Assembly: GCF_001048695.1 (NCBI RefSeq)
Contig: NZ_CVRB01000001.1
Span: 744,001 to 808,000 of the forward strand
Source: Neobacillus massiliamazoniensis
Lineage (GTDB): Bacteria; Bacillota; Bacilli; Bacillales; Cytobacillaceae
DNA length: 64,000 bases
Direction: 5' to 3'
A program made the position numbers and the translations under genes. The notes below the pieces were generated by a model. It did not search any database and was not told the origin of the DNA. It worked only from the letters and a program-made list of their open reading frames with translations. Below, one piece after another: positions 42,693 to 49,719 of this stretch. The stretch's first letter is position 1; every line of letters starts with the position of its first letter.

Positions 42693-44156
42693 ATGGGCGC
42701 GAAACTCCCTAGGTGACATCCCGGTTATTTCTTTAAAACTCTTACTAAAATAATTGGAATTGTGATAGCCGACGAGTACCGCAATTTCCTTGATTGGTTT
42801 GTTAGTTTCGAATAACAGACGCTTTGCTTCCTTCATTCGGATACCAACTAGAACTTCCGTAAAACCTTTTCCTATTTTTGAAAAGAATAGATGACTGAGA
42901 TAGGAAGGATTACGATCAACATATTGGGCAACGTCTTCCAACCTGAGATTATTTTTTGAAAAATTACCCTCCATATAGGAGATTCCACGCTCTATTGGAT
43001 CTTGTTTAAATTTTTTTGAACTCGCTTCGGCCGCTTGAAAGATTTTTTGAATAAACAAAATAAGATTTTGCACAGTTCGGTAAAGAACCGTATCATATAA
43101 GATCGAATTAAAAATATAGCGGTACTCCTTTTCAATCGCTATTTCTTCATTTAAATTAAAGGTTTTCATAAACCTTCTTATTTGCGCGAGTATACTTGTT
43201 AACCGAATTCTGATTAATCCCGGGTCAGGATAGGGATCATGCAACTGGAGAAATTCGTCGTATAGCCATTTTTTAATTTTTTCTAAATCAAAATTGGCCA
43301 GCATGTCGATCCAGATCCGCTGCTCCGGAGGGTCTAAAAAGGGATCGATATGGTTCCAGTCTTTCTGGTACTGGAATTCCACTAATTGCCGATAGCCCTT
43401 ATAATAAGTAAACTCTAGCATTTTCTTGGTTTCCAAATATTTTTCGTGAAGTTGTAGCTTTCCTTTATGGGCAACAATAGCCAGCGGCTCCGAAAATTCC
43501 TCTTCCCATTTACGCATCGCTTTTTGGCATTGTTCGGTGATATTTATACAGTTTTCCTTGAAGATTAGAACTACCATGTCACTCAAAGCAAAAACACCGT
43601 TCAGGTCTTTAAATGGATATTCTGAAAGAAACGAATAAAGCAGACTTATCGTTCCTGTACTCTCGGTTTTAAAGGCGGCTAATAGGTAGTCTTCCGTTTC
43701 ATTAGGCTGTGATAGAAATAAAGATTCATAGGCAATGTCTTTAAATCGGGATTGATAATGGATTCTTTGGGCGCCGGTATGCACTCCAACCTTTCGAGAA
43801 GCTTTTTGCAGGGCTTCTTTAACCTTTGTTGTCGAAAACGGCTTAATCATTAGATCCAACGCCTGAACATCGATCGCAAGCCGGGCCTTTTCAAAGGTTG
43901 CCTCAGCACTCGTTAAAAGTAGAATCGGGGCAAATATTTGCATCCGTTCCCGAAAAGATGACCAATCATCCCCACTAATCATATCGAGCTCCATCAAGAC
44001 CACATCAGGCGCCTCCTGCTCAAACAACAAAAGAAACTCCTGATAATTCGAAGCCAAAAAAATGCTAGTAACCGGAATCGAAGACGACTTCAACAACCAC
44101 TTCAACCCTTCCCTCTCATTCAAATCCCGATCCGCTATCAACCATTTCCCTTCCAT
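42675..44156 (-). CDS. AraC-type response regulator with a Glu at the phospho-site
   Basis: 493 residues. The N-terminal receiver domain begins KWLIADRDLNEREGLKWLLK and keeps the conserved Lys (LDLMIKPFSTTKVKEAL), but the acceptor Asp is replaced: APDVVLMELDMISGDDW has Glu56 where the family has Asp. A central 220-residue region (FKTESTGTISLLYSFLSEYP onwards) resembles the YesN-type linker. Two AraC helix-turn-helix units close the protein: NLRLEDVAQYVDRNPSYLSH and KPIKEIAVLVGYHNSNYFSK, then FKEITGMSPREFRAHL. No sensor kinase is near. It lies just upstream of hutU in the same direction but has its own terminator, so control of hut is possible, not shown. Start ATG 44156 (AAGGGGGTGG). Confidence 0.9.
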   Translation of the reverse strand: MEGKWLIADRDLNEREGLKWLLKSSSIPVTSIFLASNYQEFLLLFEQEAPDVVLMELDMISGDDWSSFRERMQIFAPILLLTSAEATFEKARLAIDVQALDLMIKPFSTTKVKEALQKASRKVGVHTGAQRIHYQSRFKDIAYESLFLSQPNETEDYLLAAFKTESTGTISLLYSFLSEYPFKDLNGVFALSDMVVLIFKENCINITEQCQKAMRKWEEEFSEPLAIVAHKGKLQLHEKYLETKKMLEFTYYKGYRQLVEFQYQKDWNHIDPFLDPPEQRIWIDMLANFDLEKIKKWLYDEFLQLHDPYPDPGLIRIRLTSILAQIRRFMKTFNLNEEIAIEKEYRYIFNSILYDTVLYRTVQNLILFIQKIFQAAEASSKKFKQDPIERGISYMEGNFSKNNLRLEDVAQYVDRNPSYLSHLFFSKIGKGFTEVLVGIRMKEAKRLLFETNKPIKEIAVLVGYHNSNYFSKSFKEITGMSPREFRAHLQTQS

Positions 44157-44428
44157 TATTACCACCCCCTTGGTTGGTGTCCTTTTTTAGGTGTCAGGCA
44201 CCACTCGTGGACATTTGTACGTCACCAGTGGACACTCTTGCTGTAAATATGTAATTTTATCATAAAAGATATAGTGTTAAGAGTAAATAGCAGCCTCGAA
44301 AGAACATAGAAATTGTCTAATCTTGCGCTTTCCTGAGAAATATTTGACCCATTAATTATTTCCCCCAAACAATATCGAAAATTATTCATAAAATAGCTTA
44401 ACCTAAAAAATTGATTAGGGGGCTTGAA
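44157..44428. other. Divergent intergenic region with a dispersed repeat
   Basis: 272 bases between the leftward regulator and the rightward ATP-grasp gene. It contains the TGTCAGGCACC repeat (44190-44235) and otherwise AT-rich promoter-type sequence; no gene or clear operator is visible. Confidence 0.6.
44190..44235. repeat. TGTCAGGCACC-family repeat
   Basis: AGGTGTCAGGCACCACTCGT followed by GGACATTTGTACGTCACCAG and TGGACACTC; nearly the same sequence occurs at 45785-45830. Confidence 0.85.
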
Positions 44429-45742
44429 ATGGAGATTAAGATCATGTTTACCAATGAAATAACCAGGGAAGGGTGTTTAAGCCTCCATCCACGGATGGCA
44501 AAAACGCTTGGAATTGTCCATCCAACAGAAAGATTGATTAAATTTGGAAATCTGACCTCTATGGCGAAGATCTATCCATCTTCTTATCTACAATTAAATG
44601 AGGCAGGTATTTCTGGCGATTTAATGGACAAGTTAAGCCTACCATCAGGTTGTCGCTTAGAAGTCCAGAAAACAAAAAATGAAATTCAAATCGGTCCCTT
44701 CATTGGGATCCTTGCAGGTTATAATAAAAAATCAATTAACCAAAAGCTGATTGACCTAGATGACTACTTACTTCATTATCGCGATATTAAAGGAGCGATA
44801 TTCGTTTTTTGTATTGAAAATATCGATAAAGTCAACCATACCCTTACTGGCTACATGTATAATCCACGCTCAAAAAGTTGGGAGGAGGGGACCTACCCTT
44901 ATCCATCGTCTATTATTGTCATGACCGGATCGGTAAGCAACAAATGGATTCAACATTTTCAATCTGTCATTGGCGATAATGTTTATAATAATTTTGATTT
45001 GAATCGCTGGAAAATGTATCAGAGATTGGTTGATTCTATTGAAATCAAACATTATTTGCCCTCTTCCTTAATCTACGAAAATCCCGAGCAACTATTTTCA
45101 TTTTTGAAAAAGAATCCCTTTGCTGTTGTCAAATCGATTTATATGACAAAAAGCTCAACTGCCTTTACGTTTTCAAGAGAGGGCTTTTACATCGTCGCCA
45201 AAAATATGAAAAATGGAAAAACAACTAAAATAAATTGTGTTAAAAAAGACCAATCCTATGAATTTTTTTCCAAACATTTTAAGGAAGGTAAATTCATCAT
45301 CCAGGAATTTCTCAATGTAAACATAATTCAAGCCATTCATCTACAGGCACACCTTGTTAAAAATCAAGATGGTGAATGGGAGAGTGCTGGAATTTTCGGA
45401 AAACAGGCAACTTTATCCGAAAAACATTCCCCTATCTTTAAAATAGACAAGGATACTTTAAAAAATGGGTTAAAGTTTAGTGATCTGATATCCGAGATGA
45501 TTCTTAATGAGATTTTGCATATTGCACTCGACGTTGTGAAGGTAATCGAGAAGTCCGGTGACCATTTTGCGACCGCCTCCATCAATATGATGGTTGACGA
45601 AAGAGGAAGAATTCAGGTATATGATATCCATCACTGTAACCCCTCTTACGAAATCGCACTGATCGCTGGCTATCCCGAACTTTATTATAATGCATTAAAA
45701 ACAAACATGCTCTACGCAAAAAAGCTTGCCGGATTCTATTAA
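44429..45742 (+). CDS. YheC/YheD-family ATP-grasp protein (spore coat associated)
   Basis: 437 residues. The first 110 residues (CLSLHPRMAKTLGIVHPTER, IQIGPFIGILAGYN) and the C-terminal ATP-grasp half (FAVVKSIYMTKSSTAFTF, KEGKFIIQEFLNVNIIQAIH, HFATASINMMVDERGRIQVY then DIHHCNPSYEIALI) match the YheC/YheD type found around Bacillus spores. The ATP-grasp fold suggests ligation of a carboxylate to an amine, but no product is known. The usual Gly-rich ATP loop is weakly conserved, so it may be non-catalytic. Start ATG 44429 after AGGGGGCTTGAA. Alone, before the pyrophosphatase gene. Confidence 0.8.
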   Translation: MEIKIMFTNEITREGCLSLHPRMAKTLGIVHPTERLIKFGNLTSMAKIYPSSYLQLNEAGISGDLMDKLSLPSGCRLEVQKTKNEIQIGPFIGILAGYNKKSINQKLIDLDDYLLHYRDIKGAIFVFCIENIDKVNHTLTGYMYNPRSKSWEEGTYPYPSSIIVMTGSVSNKWIQHFQSVIGDNVYNNFDLNRWKMYQRLVDSIEIKHYLPSSLIYENPEQLFSFLKKNPFAVVKSIYMTKSSTAFTFSREGFYIVAKNMKNGKTTKINCVKKDQSYEFFSKHFKEGKFIIQEFLNVNIIQAIHLQAHLVKNQDGEWESAGIFGKQATLSEKHSPIFKIDKDTLKNGLKFSDLISEMILNEILHIALDVVKVIEKSGDHFATASINMMVDERGRIQVYDIHHCNPSYEIALIAGYPELYYNALKTNMLYAKKLAGFY

Positions 45743-45780
45743 GAAAGTGTCGAAATTGCTGTCAAAAGTTGTGACCTAAA

Positions 45781-45866
45781 ATTGGTGTCAGGCACCACTC
45801 GTGGAAATTTGTACGCCTGGGGTGGACAGTTTTTGGTGCCTGAAAACAAATGTGGACACCCAATTG
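45781..45866. repeat. TGTCAGGCACC-family repeat, long palindromic form
   Basis: Ends ATTGGTGTC and GACACCCAAT are inverted; inside, GGTGTCAGGCACCACTCGTG and TTTTTGGTGCCTGAAAACAA form a second, imperfect pairing, with TTTGTACGCC and GTGGACAG between. This looks like the full-length form of the family. Confidence 0.85.
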
Positions 45867-45970
45867 GTAATTTTCTTAAGATTACGTAAATATTATTGTC
45901 TACTTCTTCCATTTCGTTTTTCTTATAGTACAATTGGATTATTGAGAGACCAATTACTGGAGGTCCATAC

Positions 45971-47278
45971 ATGAATCGTCTTACAGACCACTTGATCATC
46001 ATTTCGTTCGATTGTCTATCATCCTCAGATTTTCCAATAATAGAGACCTTGCCCCATTTTCAAACAATCCTGCAAAATGGTGCCCTTGTCCGAAATGTCG
46101 AAAGCATTTATCCGTCTGTTACTTACCCTTGTCATGCTACCATTGTGACAGGAAATTTCCCTAATCGGCACGGAGTCATCAATAATACCCACTTGCAACC
46201 CGGAAGATCTTCTCCTGACTGGCATTGGTTTCGCGACTCAATTCAAGGAACGACTCTTTATGATGAAGCAAAAAAAGCCAATATGACAACAGCGGCACTT
46301 CTTTGGCCTGTTACCGGCAGGGCAAAGATCGATTATAATATGCCTGAAATTTTTGCAAACCGTCCGTGGCAAAATCAAATTCTCGTCTCCCTGTTGAGCG
46401 GAAGTCCACGCTATCAATGGGAGTTACATAAAAAGTTTGGACATATCCGTAACGGACTTAGTCAGCCTGAGCTCGATGACTTTGTCTTGGAATCCACTGT
46501 CCATACGATCAAAACAAAGAAACCTAATCTATTGCTCGTGCACTTTACCGATTTGGATACCCAGCGGCATTTTCACGGATTTTCTTCGATAGAAGCAACC
46601 GATGCCATCTTGCGCCACAATTTTCGACTAGGAAGAATTATCGAGGCTTTACAAGAATGTTCTATTTATGAAAAATCAACGATCGTCGTCTTGGGCGACC
46701 ACAGTGCACTCGATGAAACGAAAGCCATAAATCCAAATGTTCTCTTGCGCAAGCAGAAGCTAATTAAAACAAACAACAAAGGAAAAATCGTGAATTGGCA
46801 CGCCTATTGTAAAAGCTGCGATGGCTCTGCATATATTTATGTAAAAAATGATCACGATGAAGAATCTATAAATAAAGTTGCTAATCTTGTAAATTCATTG
46901 CTTCAAGATCCCAATTCCGGAATTGAAAAGGTATTAACTGGAGCAGAAGCCTCTGAAAAAGGAGCTGACGGTAATTGCGCCTTTATGCTTGAAGCCAAAA
47001 AAGGCTATTACTTTTTAGAGGATTATTTGGGGGAATATTGTAAAACCATAACGGAAAATGATGTAACCTCAGATAAGAAATTTACCCTCGCAACCCATGG
47101 TTACTCACCTGAAAAAGAAAACTACCATACTATTTTGATGGCTTCAGGCAAGGGAATACTACCAGGTACCCACCCATCCATCCGCCTTGTTGATGAAGGA
47201 CCAACGTTTGCAAGACTGCTAGGATTAAGTCTCGGTAATACCGATGGAAGAATAATCGAGGAATTATTAGCGCTTTAA
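45971..47278 (+). CDS. Alkaline-phosphatase-fold nucleotide pyrophosphatase/phosphodiesterase
   Basis: 435 residues. Metal motifs of the NPP family: LIIISFDCLSSSDFPII (Asp near 16), then SIYPSVTYPCHATIVTGNFP with the nucleophile Thr in SVTYP, LLLVHFTDLDTQRHFHGFSS (Asp/His pair), STIVVLGDHSALDET and FTLATHGYSPEKENYHTILM. The full set of six metal ligands is present, so it should be a two-zinc enzyme that cleaves phosphodiester or pyrophosphate bonds. No signal peptide, so cytoplasmic. 48 bases upstream of a UMF1-type transporter gene, possibly one transcript. Confidence 0.87.
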   Translation: MNRLTDHLIIISFDCLSSSDFPIIETLPHFQTILQNGALVRNVESIYPSVTYPCHATIVTGNFPNRHGVINNTHLQPGRSSPDWHWFRDSIQGTTLYDEAKKANMTTAALLWPVTGRAKIDYNMPEIFANRPWQNQILVSLLSGSPRYQWELHKKFGHIRNGLSQPELDDFVLESTVHTIKTKKPNLLLVHFTDLDTQRHFHGFSSIEATDAILRHNFRLGRIIEALQECSIYEKSTIVVLGDHSALDETKAINPNVLLRKQKLIKTNNKGKIVNWHAYCKSCDGSAYIYVKNDHDEESINKVANLVNSLLQDPNSGIEKVLTGAEASEKGADGNCAFMLEAKKGYYFLEDYLGEYCKTITENDVTSDKKFTLATHGYSPEKENYHTILMASGKGILPGTHPSIRLVDEGPTFARLLGLSLGNTDGRIIEELLAL

Positions 47279-47325
47279 TATGATAGGCATCATTAATGAA
47301 AGTCTCGTAAAAAAGGGGGAAAAGC

Positions 47326-48615
47326 ATGAAAAAATTGTCGAAGCAAGAAAATAGCTGGGTTTTTTATGATTGGGCAAACTCTGCTTACTCTATTTTAATC
47401 ACTACAGCCGTCTTTCCATTGTATTTTAAAGCCTCAGCAAATGCCGCAGGACTTGCAGCAACAACATCTACGGCTTATTGGGGTTATGCGAATTCCTTCG
47501 CCACCCTCCTCGTTTCCATTTGCGCACCGATTTTAGGGACGATTGGTGATTACAAAGGCTTTAAAAAACGTTTTTTCACCTTTTTCTTTGCTCTAGGGAT
47601 TGTATTTACCTTTTTGTTAGCGATTGTGCCCAATCAGCAATGGCTTCTACTATTAATCTGTTATATGGCCACTGTCATAGGCTTTGCCGGGGCAAATATT
47701 TTCTACGATGCCTTCCTCGTTGATGTTACGTCAGAAGAAAGAATGAACCGAATATCATCACACGGTTTTGCGATGGGCTATATTGGCAGTACCATTCCTT
47801 TTGTCATAAGTATTGCTCTTATTATTTTGTCTCAGCAGCATATCATTCCATTATCAGTATCTGCAGCAAGCCAGGCTGCGTTTGCGATTACCGCTCTCTG
47901 GTGGGGATTGTTCACCATCCCAATGCTTAAAAATGTCGAGCAAAAATACTATGTTGAACATGTACCAAATCCAGTTTCCTCCAGTTTTAAACGGATGTTC
48001 CAAACTATTAAACACATTAAAGCATACCGAGCGTTATTTCTTTTTCTGCTGGCATATTTCTTTTATATCGACGGTGTAGATACTGTTATTTCAATGTCTA
48101 CTGTCTATGGAACCGACCTTGGAATCAGTTCAACGAACTTGCTGATCATCTTGTTTGCAACCCAAGTTGTGGCTGCACCTTTCGCGATGATCTACGGCAA
48201 ACTGGCGGAAAAATTTAATAGTAAAACAATGCTCTTAGTTGGAATTGGTATATATATAGTCATTTGCTCCTATGCCTATTTTTTAAAAACTACCTTCGAT
48301 TTCTGGATTCTTGCCATGCTAGTAGCATCATCCCAAGGCGGTATTCAGGCATTAAGCCGTGCTTATTTTGCAAGACTTGTCCCGAAAGAAAATTCGAATG
48401 AATTCTTTGGTTTTTATAATATCTTTTATAAATTTGCCGCCATCCTCGGTCCATTATTGGTCGGCGTTACTGCCCAAATCACTCACAATACAAATAGCGG
48501 CGTATTTAGTCTAATCATTTTGTTCATCATTGGGGGCGTCATCCTGCTCCGCGTACCTGAAACTAACACCCCATTACAAACATTTAAAAAAGAGGATGTC
48601 CAAGGCAAAATGTAA
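47326..48615 (+). CDS. UMF1/Atg22-type MFS transporter (YxiO-like)
   Basis: 429 residues, 12 spans. The UMF1 hallmark NSWVFYDWANSAYSILITTA opens the protein, followed by ILGTIGDYKGFKKRFFTFFF, ANIFYDAFLVDVTSEERMNR (motif of Atg22-like proteins) and ISSHGFAMGYIGSTIPFVIS. In yeast Atg22 exports amino acids from the vacuole; bacterial members such as B. subtilis YxiO have no proven substrate. It follows the pyrophosphatase gene by 47 bases with GGGGGAAAAGC before the ATG. Confidence 0.85.
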   Translation: MKKLSKQENSWVFYDWANSAYSILITTAVFPLYFKASANAAGLAATTSTAYWGYANSFATLLVSICAPILGTIGDYKGFKKRFFTFFFALGIVFTFLLAIVPNQQWLLLLICYMATVIGFAGANIFYDAFLVDVTSEERMNRISSHGFAMGYIGSTIPFVISIALIILSQQHIIPLSVSAASQAAFAITALWWGLFTIPMLKNVEQKYYVEHVPNPVSSSFKRMFQTIKHIKAYRALFLFLLAYFFYIDGVDTVISMSTVYGTDLGISSTNLLIILFATQVVAAPFAMIYGKLAEKFNSKTMLLVGIGIYIVICSYAYFLKTTFDFWILAMLVASSQGGIQALSRAYFARLVPKENSNEFFGFYNIFYKFAAILGPLLVGVTAQITHNTNSGVFSLIILFIIGGVILLRVPETNTPLQTFKKEDVQGKM

Positions 48616-48653
48616 GACCTCTCTTTTATTAATTTGTAAGTTAACTAAAAATG

Positions 48654-48678
48654 CACTCAGTAAAATTATACTGAGTGC
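48654..48678. terminator. Hairpin after the UMF1-type gene (weak terminator)
   Basis: GCACTCAG and CTGAGTGC pair around TAAAATTATA, but only AAACC follows, so it may be a processing or convergent-transcription hairpin. Confidence 0.45.
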
Positions 48679-48682
48679 AAAC

Positions 48683-48950
48683 CACTTTATCCCGCATTAA
48701 CGGGCAGTAAAAGCCCCAACCTCAAGATTGAGAGAAACGAAGAAGATAGGTGGGGGATAACTTCCCGTAAAAGCCCAATTGGTGAGATACAGTGAAACTT
48801 GCCGCTGCGTCCTTCAGCGGCCTAGTTGAACCAATCGGGTTCGTACTATCTCTTTATCAAGGCGTTAGCCTTGATATTAGAGATAGTAGAACGGGACTAA
48901 CCATCAGTAGGGGGATGAAAGAGCCTCCACTGATGGAAGTTTCACTTTAT
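48683..48950 (+). ncRNA. Strongly folded non-coding element (IS605-end or omega-RNA-like?)
   Basis: About 260 non-coding bases between an 8-bp direct repeat CACTTTAT (48683-48690 and 48943-48950). Perfect or near-perfect stems in order: CCCG/CGGG (48691-48704); CCCCAACCT/AGGTGGGG (about 48714-48756) with inner CTCAA/TTGAG; CCCGT (48764-48768) with ACGGG (48891-48895) closing two compound arms, CCCAATTGGT/ACCAATCGGG with inner GCCGCTG/CAGCGGC, and TACTATCTCT/AGAGATAGTA with inner TCAAGGC/GCCTTGA; then CCATCAGT/ACTGATGG with a GAAAGAG loop. The last hairpin plus TTTCAC resembles an IS200/IS605 right end. The family is not proven. Confidence 0.7.
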
Positions 48951-49153
48951 TCTACATCATAGCCTTGATCATCAATGGTTTCTTTAATCGTCTCGAGTGA
49001 CATAATTGTCGGGTCAAATTCAACATCCACTAATCCTTTATCTAGCTTGACTGACACTTTTTTTACTCCTTGAAGTTGTCCGACACTGCCCTCAACTGCT
49101 TTCACACAATGTTGGCAAGACATCCCTTTTACATTTAATGTAATATTTTCCAT
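48947..49153 (-). CDS. copZ: Copper chaperone CopZ
   Basis: 68 residues, one HMA domain. The metal site is LNVKGMSCQHCVKAVEGSVG (CxxC), and the fold continues with KKVSVKLDKGLVDVEFDP and IKETIDDQGYDVE. It carries Cu+ to the CopA pump in the cytoplasm. It lies last in the copper operon, 14 bases after csoR, whereas B. subtilis has it in front of copA. Its stop codon is inside the direct repeat that bounds the folded element. Confidence 0.95.
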   Translation of the reverse strand: MENITLNVKGMSCQHCVKAVEGSVGQLQGVKKVSVKLDKGLVDVEFDPTIMSLETIKETIDDQGYDVE

Positions 49154-49167
49154 GATCTATTCCCCCA

Positions 49168-49512
49168 TTATTTTTTCATTAATTTTTGAATGGTAATAAG
49201 AATTTCATCTAATACTTCCATATCGCCTTCTTGGATTCTTTCAACAACACAGCTTTTCATATGTCCTTCGAGCAAGATTTTTGCCACACTATTTAGCGCC
49301 GATTGCGTGGCAGAAATTTGCGTGATGACATCATCACAATACGTATCTTTTTCAATTAATCCTTTTATTCCGCGGATCTGTCCTTCAATCCGGTTTAGTC
49401 TTGTAATTAAATTGTTTTTCACCTTATCGGAATGATGGCTTTTGCGGCTGTTGCCTCCATCGGAATGGCATGAAACCTCGACTGCTTCTTCCTTTGAGTC
49501 GTCAAACGACAT
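49168..49512 (-). CDS. csoR: Copper-sensing repressor CsoR
   Basis: 114 residues. DUF156/CsoR helical fold with the Cu+ ligands at the expected places: Cys59 (KDTYCDDVITQISA), His84 and Cys88 (LEGHMKSCVVERI). The N-terminal 30 residues add a His/Cys-rich tail (VSCHSDGGNSRKSHHSDK), longer than in B. subtilis, that may bind extra metal. It blocks the copper operon until Cu+ binds. ATG 49512 follows AAGGAGGCGGTCCATGC. Confidence 0.95.
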   Translation of the reverse strand: MSFDDSKEEAVEVSCHSDGGNSRKSHHSDKVKNNLITRLNRIEGQIRGIKGLIEKDTYCDDVITQISATQSALNSVAKILLEGHMKSCVVERIQEGDMEVLDEILITIQKLMKK

Positions 49513-49618
49513 GCATGGACCGCCTCCTTTTTATTGCTATTATAGCATACCCAGGTATTGTAACTCGATATGTGCCAGATATGATTTTATTATCATTTTC
49601 TCTTATTTTTCTTGCTCA

Positions 49619-49705
49619 CTATTTCATAAAGAAAAAATCATAAAAGGTATAGCCACCCATCACGACGAACAAATAGAGGATGGCTCCTATGGCCCATTTT
49701 TTCAT
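49619..49705 (-). CDS. 28-residue predicted membrane protein in the copper operon
   Basis: A short frame with a very good ribosome site: GGAGG eight bases before ATG 49705, 14 bases after the copA stop. The product, KKWAIGAILYLFVVMGGYTF then YDFFFMK, is a single membrane span with a positive N-terminus. It has no Cys and no Met cluster for metal. Its place between copA and csoR suggests a small partner of the CopA pump, like other single-span regulators of transporters, but that is inference. Too short to find by length alone; supported by spacing, start signal and hydrophobic pattern. Confidence 0.6.
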   Translation of the reverse strand: MKKWAIGAILYLFVVMGGYTFYDFFFMK

Positions 49706-49719
49706 CACCAGCGCCTCCC

